Shown piece by piece: positions 19,950 to 25,714 of a stretch of 27,797 nt of DNA (its first letter is position 1; the number at the start of each line of letters is the position of its first letter). The stretch lies in IMG/VR virus record IMGVR_UViG_3300035688_000057, positions 1 through 27,797 of that record, one strand, 5' to 3'. The DNA comes from a virus. Below the pieces are notes generated by a model, which made no database searches, was not told where the DNA came from, and saw only the letters and a program-made list of their open reading frames with translations. The position numbers and the translations under genes were made by a program.

Positions 19950-20000
19950 GCCGTGCCCGGCCGCTGTATCAGTGTGCGCCGGGCACGGCGTCTTTTTTTA
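19950..20000 (+). terminator. Very strong intrinsic terminator
   Basis: GCCGTGCCCGGC (19950-19961) and GCCGGGCACGGC (19978-19989) form 12 perfect pairs with a 16-base loop, followed by G, TC and T7. It faces the convergent ribbon-helix-helix gene. No accepted plus-strand gene lies directly upstream, so it supports transcription of the non-coding region. Confidence 0.88.
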
Positions 20001-20039
20001 TTGGTGGAAGGTGACCCGCGTCTCGCTGGCGCAGCGGCT

Positions 20040-20270
20040 TTATACACCGCCGGAGGGGTCGGTTTGCGCCGATGGGTTGGAGTCCCTCACCTTCCGCTTT
20101 GATTGTCGGCTTTTTGCCGCCTCTAGCAAGACCCGTCGTGCCCATGTAGAAGTTCTGCCTTCCGCGGCCACGCCGAGAGTCGCCCGCTCATCCTCCGTTA
20201 GGCGTATGCGTAGCTCAGCGATACGCCGATCCTCTGGAGTCTTGAACGGTCTGCCTCGTTTCCCGGCCAT
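20040..20270 (-). CDS. Ribbon-helix-helix-type DNA-binding protein
   Basis: This 76-residue protein starts at ATG 20270; an upstream open stretch to 20486 was discarded. The pattern KRGRPFKTPEDRRIAELRIR, then LTEDERATLGVAAEG and STWARRVLLEAAKS is that of MobC/RHH-like proteins: a basic arm, a short strand with alternating residues (ELRIRLT), then two helices with WARRVLL. It probably binds as a dimer, possibly in the intergenic region it shares with the divergent transposase operon. The C-terminal 25 residues are charged and disordered. Confidence 0.7.
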   Translation of the reverse strand: MAGKRGRPFKTPEDRRIAELRIRLTEDERATLGVAAEGRTSTWARRVLLEAAKSRQSKRKVRDSNPSAQTDPSGGV

Positions 20271-20319
20271 GACATTATCATAGCAACAAAAAATTCTTTT
20301 GCAAGTCCCTGCAAAACCC

Positions 20320-20347
20320 TTGACAGAATAATAATTGTTGCTACAAT
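20320..20347 (+). promoter_or_regulatory. Strong sigma-70 promoter of the transposase/tmk operon
   Basis: TTGACA (20320-20325), a 16-base spacer and TACAAT (20342-20347), close to consensus, inside an AT-rich divergent gap of 94 bases between the RHH gene and the leader frame. Confidence 0.8.
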
Positions 20348-20364
20348 AAAGGCAGAGGTGAAGA

Positions 20365-20559
20365 ATGAACGTCAACAAGAAACCCCGCCGGCGCGCTAAC
20401 ACCAGCGGGGCGACATTGTACCCAGGCCATCGGCCCGAATACCGTCTGAGCAACCGTATTCTACTGCCGATCGGCCGCAACAGCAAAGGCCGATCTTATG
20501 ATAGCCCCCGCCTGTCAGCACAACCAAACCAAGCGATTCGGACACGACCGCAACGGTAA
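20365..20559 (+). CDS. Possible leader peptide overlapping the transposase
   Basis: A 64-codon frame starts at ATG 20365 behind a good AGAGGTGA ribosome site and the strong promoter. It overlaps the transposase start by 62 bases in another frame. The product is very basic and low in complexity (MNVNKKPRRRANTSGATL ...), so the peptide may matter less than its translation. Moving ribosomes would open the hairpin that sits just before the transposase start, which has no ribosome site of its own. I am not sure it is a functional protein. Confidence 0.4.
   Translation: MNVNKKPRRRANTSGATLYPGHRPEYRLSNRILLPIGRNSKGRSYDSPRLSAQPNQAIRTRPQR
20469..20495 (+). promoter_or_regulatory. Hairpin directly before the transposase start
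   Basis: GATCGGCC (20469-20476) and GGCCGATC (20488-20495) form a perfect 8-pair stem with an 11-base loop; the transposase ATG is at 20498. Another stem, CCCCGC/GCGGGG (about 20383-20410), lies earlier in the leader. Confidence 0.65.
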
Positions 20560-21463
20560 TCAGCGGTTCCGGTGCATCCTCTGCGGGAAGACGTGGTTAG
20601 ACCCCCGCGTCAAGCCGATCGGCGATATGCGGATCGACCACGATAAGGCCCTCCACTGCCTCGAAATGCTCTTGGAAGGCGTCAGCCTCCGTAGTACCGA
20701 AAGGCTGACTAAGCTCGCCCACAACACCGTTCTGCGGCTCCTGGAGCTTGTGGGCACCCGTGCCCAATACTACTGGTTGACCGCCATGCGGGGACTGCCG
20801 GCTAGCAATGTCCAGGCGGATGAATGCTGGGGCTTCGTGGCCATGAAAGAAAAGACCCGGCTACAAAAGCACCGTAGCGGGGACTGCGGGGACGCCTACA
20901 CGTTCCTGGCAATTGAGCGGGATACCAAGCTGATCCTGGCTTGGCACGTCGGCCGGCGGGAGCCCGAGGATACCGCATGGTTTTCGGAGAAGCTACGGGC
21001 CGCCACGTCGGGCCGGTTCCAACTGTCCACTGACGGCTTCAAGCCCTATTGCACCGCCATCCCGGAAGCCTTCAGCGGGAATATCGACTTCGCCCAACTC
21101 ATCAAAATATACGTCAAGCCGAAGGGGGCGACGACCGATACCCGCTACACCCCAGGCGAAATAACAGGCATCCGCAAGCGGGAAAGGTGGGGCCACCCCA
21201 ACATGGACGAGGTGTGCACTTCGCATTCTGAGCGGTTTAATCTGACCGTCAGAATGGCGGTACGTCGGATGACTCGACTGACTAACGCTTTCTCAAAGAA
21301 ATGGGAGAACCACGAGGCCCACCTAGCCCTGTGGTTCCTGTACTACAACTTCTGCCGAGTTCATGCTACACTCAAGCCGAAGACGCCGGCCATGGCGGCC
21401 GGACTTACCGACCATGTTTGGACACTGGAGGAGTTGCTCAACAAACTAGCGGTGGTAAGTTGA
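20498..21463 (+). CDS. IS1-like DDE transposase, single frame
   Basis: The 321-residue protein has an N-terminal zinc finger (CQHNQ ... RFRCILCGKTW), a helix-turn-helix (about 60-82) and a DDE core: Asp108 (QADECWGF), Asp179 (LSTDGFKPY) and Glu245 (SHSERFNLT). The C-terminal RRMTRLTNAFSKKW and YYNFCRVHATLKPKTPAMAA are typical of IS1-group InsB-like enzymes. It is encoded in one frame, unlike classical IS1 with its frameshift. I find no pair of terminal inverted repeats, only a GGTAAGTTGACCCC-like end at 21454-21467, so it may be a captured gene or a decayed insertion. It shares its transcript with tmk, 19 bases downstream. Confidence 0.85.
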   Translation: MIAPACQHNQTKRFGHDRNGNQRFRCILCGKTWLDPRVKPIGDMRIDHDKALHCLEMLLEGVSLRSTERLTKLAHNTVLRLLELVGTRAQYYWLTAMRGLPASNVQADECWGFVAMKEKTRLQKHRSGDCGDAYTFLAIERDTKLILAWHVGRREPEDTAWFSEKLRAATSGRFQLSTDGFKPYCTAIPEAFSGNIDFAQLIKIYVKPKGATTDTRYTPGEITGIRKRERWGHPNMDEVCTSHSERFNLTVRMAVRRMTRLTNAFSKKWENHEAHLALWFLYYNFCRVHATLKPKTPAMAAGLTDHVWTLEELLNKLAVVS

Positions 21464-21482
21464 CCCCAAATGGAGGGAGACA

Positions 21483-22214
21483 ATGGGCATTCTCGTCGCC
21501 ATCGAAGGGATCGACGGAGCCGGCAAAACCACTCAGGTGGAATTGCTGGGCAAGGCATTGCGTGAAGCTGGGGAGCAGGTCGTCATATCAAAAGAGCCCA
21601 CAGACGGACAGTGGGGACAGCGGATACGGGCATCGGCACAAAACGGGCGTATGCCTCTTGTCGATGAATTAGAGGCTTTCATTGAAGACCGGAAGGAACA
21701 CGTCGCCAATATCATCGGCCCTGCCCTTACGACAGGACAGATCGTGGTGCTTGACCGCTACTTTTACTCGACCATCGCGTATCAGGGGGCGCGGGGGGCT
21801 GATGTAGTTGAGCTAGCAAAAGAAATGGAAGCCCTTGCTCCGAGACCAGATGTTGTGATTTTGCTTGATCTTGCCCCACGGGTTGCTTTGGATCGGATCG
21901 CCGGTAGCCGAGGGGATACGCCGAATCATTTTGAGAAAGTCGGGTACCTGGCAAAGGTCCGTAAAATATTCCAACGGCTGGCAGAGTCACACACCGAGAT
22001 GCGTCGTTTCGATGGGCATCGGTCAATCAAGGATATTCACCGCGATATTGTCGAGGAATTGGTAGAGGGGCCTTTTAAGCAGTATCGCGCCAAGACCTAC
22101 GATTGCGATTGCTGGTATTGCTCTTACAAGGAAGTCAATGCTTGCCGATGGTTCATGTTGCAAGGGCGGTTGCGGACTCTTGCTCGCAAGACGCCTTCAG
22201 CAACACATTCGTGA
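21483..22214 (+). CDS. tmk: Thymidylate kinase with C-terminal Cys-rich extension
   Basis: The 243-residue enzyme phosphorylates dTMP to dTDP, feeding dTTP synthesis for phage replication. It has the P-loop GIDGAGKTT (9-17), the KEPTDGQWGQRIR segment (37-49), FIEDRKEHVANII (66-78) and the DRYFYSTIAYQGARG motif (91-105), with a RIAGSRGDTPNHFE lid region. A tail beyond the usual end (from about residue 205) contains CDCWYCSYKEVNACRW, four cysteines that may bind zinc. ATG 21483 follows GGAGGGAGACA in the short gap after the transposase gene. The start is firm. Confidence 0.88.
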   Translation: MGILVAIEGIDGAGKTTQVELLGKALREAGEQVVISKEPTDGQWGQRIRASAQNGRMPLVDELEAFIEDRKEHVANIIGPALTTGQIVVLDRYFYSTIAYQGARGADVVELAKEMEALAPRPDVVILLDLAPRVALDRIAGSRGDTPNHFEKVGYLAKVRKIFQRLAESHTEMRRFDGHRSIKDIHRDIVEELVEGPFKQYRAKTYDCDCWYCSYKEVNACRWFMLQGRLRTLARKTPSATHS

Positions 22215-22248
22215 ACCACTACCGAATCTTCTAACGGGACCTGTATCG

Positions 22249-22431
22249 CTACCCGTGTGAAGGGGGGTCTTGACTAGGTTTGGTGGATTCTCTGTGCTTG
22301 TGCTTGGTCCTTTCTAGTGCTGCCAGAAAGTTCTGCTGCGTAAACACGGTGGGCTGTACTTGTGGCGTTTCCGTCACCTGTATTGGTGAGCCCATTTCTA
22401 TTGTGGAAGTAGGCAATGGTTTGTTCTCCAT
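22249..22431 (-). CDS. Small protein of unknown function
   Basis: A 60-residue protein from ATG 22431, seven bases after AAAGGAG. It is Thr/Pro/Gln-rich and probably disordered (PTSTIEMGSPIQVTETPQVQ), with one short helix (FLAALERTKHKH). It follows the 46-aa gene by 12 bases on the same strand, forming a two-gene operon convergent with tmk. No family recognised. Confidence 0.6.
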   Translation of the reverse strand: MENKPLPTSTIEMGSPIQVTETPQVQPTVFTQQNFLAALERTKHKHRESTKPSQDPPSHG

Positions 22432-22443
22432 ACTTTGTCTCCT

Positions 22444-22584
22444 TTACCAATCTTCCTGGGGGCTTAAACCCAACTGTTGGAAAACTTGTGGGAGAAGGTT
22501 AATCGGTGCTCCCTGAGTTTCTTCATGTTGCTTGAGGGTTTTGCGCAACATGATAGCCAGTACCTTGGCATGTTCCAAACTCAT
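22444..22584 (-). CDS. Very small helical protein of unknown function
   Basis: A 46-residue frame from ATG 22584: SLEHAKVLAIMLRKTLKQHE, then INLLPQVFQQLGLSPQEDW. Amphipathic helices, an IN-LLPQVFQQLG motif and close packing with the next gene (its stop directly abuts the AAAGGAG of the 60-aa gene) make it likely real. A -10-like TAGAAT with TTGCCA 16 bases upstream overlaps ATG 22584, so the true start may be the internal ATG 22551 (35 residues). Confidence 0.6.
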   Translation of the reverse strand: MSLEHAKVLAIMLRKTLKQHEETQGAPINLLPQVFQQLGLSPQEDW

Positions 22585-23331
22585 TCTAACATCCGTCGGC
22601 TGGCTGGCAACACACTATTCAGACACTACCCAGTTTCTGTGCGGTCGCTGACACGGACCCCCCGGCGCAATACACGGCTAGAGCCGGTTAAGCCCGGTTT
22701 AAGGACCATCAAAGAGCCGCAAGGTAGAAAATTGCACCGTCTCTCGATCGCCCGATATTTGAAAGCGCCACAACGGCGATCAACCCGTTTGCGTCGGGAC
22801 GACGGCAGACCGTCGAGAGGGGACGTTCCTACCCTGTCCGGTGCAACTCCCAATTCTACCATCATGCGGTCGGCCATACAAACCACCCGTTCATCTCACA
22901 ACTTTTCTCGATTTCTCCCAAACGTCTCTCAACGTCACATCGCTGGCTGACCTGATTTTGCCGGCTCTCTTGCCTATTCTAGGTAGTGTCTCTACACCAT
23001 CGGGTATGCCCACGGGACGCAGATACCCCAGATAACCTTGAGGGCCTAGTGGCCGTAAGGCCGTGCAGGTTCAAGGCCTGTTTCCCGCACTTAGGGGGTA
23101 AATGTCAGTCCAGCGGCCTGGGGCCTGAATTTGCCCCTCCGGGTTCCAGTACGGGCTTCGAACCCCTAGGCGGCTGGTTGAGTACACGAAACTACACGAA
23201 GTCGAGGGCGTTGTATGGCCATCGTAAAGAGAAACGCCGCGGCGTGGATTCCCAACCGCCGCGGCGTCGAAGCGGAGTCCACACCAGGGGCATTATCCGA
23301 GGTTTCACCATTTTTCACAAGGGGAGTTGCC
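22585..23331. other. Non-coding, highly structured region
   Basis: These 747 bases hold no gene I can support. Open frames on both strands have no ribosome site or protein-like pattern. The stretch contains a multi-stem element (22723-22860), a GNRA-loop hairpin GGCC-GTAA-GGCC (23051-23062), a tRNA-like T arm with half acceptor (23065-23089), a tandem ACACGAA pair (about 23191-23203) and a long palindromic hairpin (23231-23265, ACGCCGCGGC with GCCGCGGCGT) in the leader of the secreted-protein gene. Confidence 0.6.
22723..22860. ncRNA. Candidate structured RNA with nested stems
   Basis: Outer stems are nested in proper order: GGTAGAA (22723-22729) with TTCTACC (22854-22860), and TTGCACCG (22732-22739) with CGGTGCAA (22839-22846). 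Inside are GATCGCC/GGCGATC (22746-22752 and 22775-22781), CCCG/CGGG (22784-22798) and GACGG-CAGA-CCGTC (22801-22814). The strand is uncertain. On the minus strand TTGTAT, 17 bases and TAGAAT form a promoter-like pair whose -10 overlaps the outer arm; the plus strand lacks a clear promoter. Confidence 0.45.
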
Positions 23332-23634
23332 ATGCGAAAGGTCTGTCTTGCGTTGTTACTGCTGTTGTTGGCCGCGGCCGTGGCTGAGGCCCAGGTCCGA
23401 GTCCGTGGGTACTACAGGTCAAGCGGCACGTACGTCCAGCCGCATTACCGGAGTTATCCGGATTCCAGCCAATGGAACAACTGGAGCACGGTGGGGAATG
23501 TGAATCCGTACACGGGCGTCTGGGGCTCCAGGTGGCCGTCCTACAGCGGATCGCGGTCCTACACGCCCTACGTGCCGTACCGGGCGTACACGCCGTACAA
23601 CTCGTCCTACGGGGCCTACGGCTGGGGCTGGTGA
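23332..23634 (+). CDS. Small secreted Tyr-rich protein
   Basis: The 100-residue protein starts at ATG 23332 after AAGGGGAG; an in-frame extension to 23215 was discarded because it hides the signal peptide. MRK plus a Leu/Ala core ending in AEAQ is a typical signal peptide with cleavage near residue 20. The mature part, YYRSSGTYVQPHYRSYPD, then NNWSTVGNVNPYTGVWG, carries the motif V-x-x-H-x-R-S/T-x-P-D with NxxSTxGNVNPYTG, known from many small secreted bacterial proteins of unknown role. The tail repeats YTPY. It may be a lysogenic conversion gene or host DNA. Confidence 0.75.
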   Translation: MRKVCLALLLLLLAAAVAEAQVRVRGYYRSSGTYVQPHYRSYPDSSQWNNWSTVGNVNPYTGVWGSRWPSYSGSRSYTPYVPYRAYTPYNSSYGAYGWGW

Positions 23635-23639
23635 GAAGG

Positions 23640-23657
23640 GCCGAAAATCGGCCGGCG
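23640..23657 (+). other. Hairpin after the secreted-protein gene
   Basis: GGCCGA-AAA-TCGGCC follows the stop at 23634. There is no T-run, so termination would be weak. Confidence 0.4.
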
Positions 23658-23671
23658 GGGCAAGATTCAGC

Positions 23672-23700
23672 TTGTAAGCGTCTACCAGATTTGGTAAGAT
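23672..23700 (+). promoter_or_regulatory. Repressor promoter with embedded operator 1
   Basis: TTGTAA (23672-23677), a 17-base spacer and TAAGAT (23695-23700). The palindrome TACCA-GATT-TGGTA (23683-23696) fills the spacer and overlaps the -10. The expected transcription start falls on or next to ATG 23707, so the repressor mRNA is probably leaderless. Confidence 0.75.
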
Positions 23701-23706
23701 AGGGGA

Positions 23707-23958
23707 ATGATCGTGCTATCAGACAAAGACGCGAAGCGAAACCTGGCGGTCAACCTCGACCGGATTATGCGGACCCGCAAAGTGACGCAGAGTCAGTTGG
23801 CCCGGCTTACCAAGAAGCCGGTGATGACGATTTCGCGGGCTTGCCGCGGTCAGAACGTCCCTCGGGCTACGGTTTTGGCTTGTGTCGCCGAGGCCCTGGA
23901 CGTGTCAATTGACCGACTTCTGGGACCGCCGCCAGAAATTCCAGAAAAGACCGCTTGA
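23707..23958 (+). CDS. XRE-family repressor (probable phage regulator)
   Basis: This 83-residue protein has a helix-turn-helix at about residues 12-70: AVNLDRIMRTRKVTQSQLAR, then LTKKPVMTISRACRGQNVPR, then CVAEALDVSIDRLLG. It lacks a LexA-like peptidase domain, so it is not induced by RecA-driven self-cleavage. Identical operator halves (TACCA/TGGTA) lie in its own promoter and in the next promoter, which supports autoregulation and control of the ParB-like operon. ATG 23707 is only six bases after the -10, so there is no room for a ribosome site and the message should be leaderless, as for lambda cI made from PRM. Confidence 0.85.
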   Translation: MIVLSDKDAKRNLAVNLDRIMRTRKVTQSQLARLTKKPVMTISRACRGQNVPRATVLACVAEALDVSIDRLLGPPPEIPEKTA

Positions 23959-23983
23959 CCCTCTTTACCATAAATGGTAAGCT
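23955..23983 (+). promoter_or_regulatory. Promoter of ParB-like operon with embedded operator 2
   Basis: TTGACC (23955-23960), a 17-base spacer and TAAGCT (23978-23983). TTACCA-TAAA-TGGTAA (23965-23980) lies at the same place relative to the -10 as operator 1. The -35 box overlaps the end of the repressor gene. Confidence 0.75.
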
Positions 23984-24017
23984 AACCTCGTCCGGTCGAA
24001 CCGGGCGAGGTTTTTTT
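23984..24017 (+). terminator. Terminator/attenuator between promoter and ParB-like gene
   Basis: AACCTCG (23984-23990) with CGAGGTT (24006-24012), and CCGGT (23992-23996) with ACCGG (24000-24004), form a 12-pair stem with one internal mismatch and loop CGA, followed by a run of seven T residues (24011-24017). It starts right at the expected transcription start of the operator-2 promoter. Confidence 0.88.
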
Positions 24018-24035
24018 GTTTCTGGGGGTGTCGAA

Positions 24036-24806
24036 ATGGAGTTCCACGAAGCGGCAGCCATCTTTCCGCTTGACGAAGAGCACCTGGCGGCTCTCGTCGA
24101 GGACATTCGCCAACACGGACTCCAGGTGCCCATCGAAACGCTCGACGGCAAGATCATCGACGGCCGCCGCCGGTGGCTGGCTTGCAAACAAGCTGGCGTC
24201 AAACCTGAGCCTCGGGAGGTCCATCCCGATGATCCTGTGGCCTATGTGCTTTCGATGAACCTGCACCGTCGCCAGTTGAGCGTCTCCCAGCGGGCGATGG
24301 TCGGGGATAACGCGCGGGCGATGTACGAGGCCCGGGCGGAGGAGCGGATGCTCGCCGGAAAAAAAGTGGATGACCCTGAGAGGAATTCCTCTCAGGGTGT
24401 TCGGGCACCCGAAACCCGCGATCAGGTCGGCGCGTTAGTGGGCGTGTCCGGCGACAGCATCGACAAGGCCCGGCGAATCCGCGTGCAGGGCATCGCCGAG
24501 GTAGTAGCGGCCGTCGAGGCCGACAAAATCTCACTCAACGTCGCGGACAAGGTAGCCCGGCTCTCGCAAGAAGAGCAACCGAAGGCCCTGCAAAAGGCTC
24601 TTGCGCCAAGGGCTAGGTCGCCGCAAATCGGACGAAAATCAAATCCGGCAACTCTAGATGCCGAACTCCAAGAAGGCGTAGACAACGGTGTGGGCGTCTC
24701 TCGCGCGCATGAAGCGATCAACTGCTTGAGACGGATTCCAAAAAACGATCGACTCAGGAAACGTGGTTTCCAGATCGTAACGGATTGGATCAAGCACAAC
24801 CCATAG
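24036..24806 (+). CDS. ParB-fold protein 1
   Basis: The 256-residue protein starts at ATG 24036. The N-terminal ParB/Srx-like domain covers about residues 10-100: LDEEHLAALVEDIRQHGLQV, then LDGKIIDGRRRWLACKQAGV (box with DGRRR at 43-47), then VLSMNLHRRQLSVSQRAMVG, matching the ENxHRxxLS region of ParB. A helix-turn-helix follows (TRDQVGALVGVSGDSIDKAR). Such phage proteins bind DNA, and the fold can bind CTP or act as a nuclease; no ParA gene is in the window. The linker at residues 113-121 is encoded by a perfect 26-base palindrome. The longer frame from 23955 is rejected because it crosses the terminator. Confidence 0.8.
   Translation: MEFHEAAAIFPLDEEHLAALVEDIRQHGLQVPIETLDGKIIDGRRRWLACKQAGVKPEPREVHPDDPVAYVLSMNLHRRQLSVSQRAMVGDNARAMYEARAEERMLAGKKVDDPERNSSQGVRAPETRDQVGALVGVSGDSIDKARRIRVQGIAEVVAAVEADKISLNVADKVARLSQEEQPKALQKALAPRARSPQIGRKSNPATLDAELQEGVDNGVGVSRAHEAINCLRRIPKNDRLRKRGFQIVTDWIKHNP
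24373..24398. repeat. Perfect 26-base palindrome inside ParB-like gene
   Basis: The half-site ACCCTGAGAGGAA is followed directly by its exact reverse complement, centred on GAATTC. A second inverted repeat, TTCGGG-CA-CCCGAA, lies just downstream (24400-24413). Both are inside the variable linker between the ParB domain and the helix-turn-helix. It may be a protein binding site (parS-like) or an inserted palindromic unit. Confidence 0.85.
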
Positions 24807-24813
24807 GTGCAGA

Positions 24814-25590
24814 ATGGCAGCCAGCCCAAAGGTCAACGTGACGAAGGATTACCGGCTCTTCCATCGAAGCGTAGAGAATCGCTCACTGGATGAAAAGAAG
24901 CACAAGAAGCTCTTCGAGTCGATGAAACTGTACGGGTTTCTGGCATGTTACCCGATCATTTGTTGCCGTAATGGCGACAAGCAACTGGTCCTCAAGGATG
25001 GTCAACATCGTCTGATGTTCGCTGAGCGGCTGAATCTTCCCGTCTTCTGGATCGAAGAGGCGATCGATTTCGACGTGGCGGTAATCAATTCCACCCCCAA
25101 AATCTGGGTGGTGCGTGATTACGCGGAGAAGTTTGCGGCCCAGGGAAAGAAGGTCTACCAAGAGGGACTCGATTTCACGGATCGCCACGGCCTGGCAGTG
25201 GGAATCGCCTTCGCAATGCTCGCTGGAAACACAGGATTCACAAATATCCGAACGGCATTCATTGATGGCACGTTCAAGATCAAGGATCGGGAGTGGGCTG
25301 AGCGCGTAGCAACAACTTACGCTGGCCTAGTCCAGTTTTCAGCACAGGTCCGTAATGCCCGACTCTTAGAGGCGTGTATGAGCGTCTGCCGCGTGGCGGA
25401 ATTTGATCCGGCTCGTCTGCTGCAAAACGCCAAACGGTGTCGCGAGAAACTCGTCTCGTACTCAACGAAGGAAGCGTATCTGGACATGCTGGAAGCCGTC
25501 TACAATTTCGGCCGCAAGACCTTACTCGGGCTGAAGAGTCAAGCCGTGATGGCGATGCGAGATAGAAATCCAAGTGCTCAAAAGGATTGA
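24814..25590 (+). CDS. ParB-fold protein 2
   Basis: The 258-residue product starts at ATG 24814, seven bases after the stop of the first ParB-like gene. It again has an N-terminal ParB-type fold: DEKKHKKLFESMKLYGFLAC, YPIICCRNGDKQLVLKDGQH, then RLMFAERLNLPVFWIEEAID. The box is DGQHR (62-66). The C-terminal half is helical and unlike protein 1 (FIDGTFKIKDREWAERVATT, LEACMSVCRVAEFD). The H in DGQHRL resembles ParB-like nuclease or hydroxylase relatives. Two tandem ParB folds may work together on DNA; their exact role is unknown. Confidence 0.75.
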   Translation: MAASPKVNVTKDYRLFHRSVENRSLDEKKHKKLFESMKLYGFLACYPIICCRNGDKQLVLKDGQHRLMFAERLNLPVFWIEEAIDFDVAVINSTPKIWVVRDYAEKFAAQGKKVYQEGLDFTDRHGLAVGIAFAMLAGNTGFTNIRTAFIDGTFKIKDREWAERVATTYAGLVQFSAQVRNARLLEACMSVCRVAEFDPARLLQNAKRCREKLVSYSTKEAYLDMLEAVYNFGRKTLLGLKSQAVMAMRDRNPSAQKD

Positions 25591-25619
25591 AAAAGACTGA
25601 TTGACCAAATGACCTGACC

Positions 25620-25637
25620 CGGCAGGGATGCCTGCCG
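25620..25637 (+). promoter_or_regulatory. Hairpin upstream of integrase
   Basis: CGGCAGG-GATG-CCTGCCG forms seven perfect pairs with a tetraloop. It lies between the ParB-like operon and the integrase and is followed by GGAG and an ATG (25654) whose frame is not credible as a gene. It could be a processing or weak termination site. Confidence 0.55.
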
Positions 25638-25714
25638 TAACGGAGTGCGACGAATGGGATATTTTGGAGGCCCTCCGAATAGTGTCCTATCTTTAGGTAG
25701 GGCAAGGTCCCACG

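Larger units (their letters stand above)
18886..20039. other. Gene-poor region with hairpins and a predicted small RNA
   Basis: I accept no protein gene in these 1154 bases. Open frames exist on both strands (for example 18972-19670 and 19208-19525, minus) but lack ribosome sites and protein-like composition. The region holds a direct repeat of ACTCGGCTC before T-runs (about 19320 and 19339), a 10-base inverted repeat at 19529-19566, the promoter-terminator pair at 19563-19664, a long hairpin at 19811-19849 and a very strong terminator at 19950-20000. Confidence 0.6.

Noticed and set aside
20270-21483. Complete IS1-family insertion sequence with terminal repeats
   Set aside because: Only a possible right end (21454-21467) was seen; no matching left end or target duplication was found, so I annotate the gene, not an element.
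22477-22950. Plus-strand frame of 157 codons and a minus-strand frame (22626-22886)
   Set aside because: No ribosome site and Arg/Ser-rich composition; the stretch folds into nested stems instead.
22985-23090. Full tRNA-Leu gene
   Set aside because: The T arm and part of the acceptor fit, but no D arm or anticodon stem can be formed, so it is at most a remnant.
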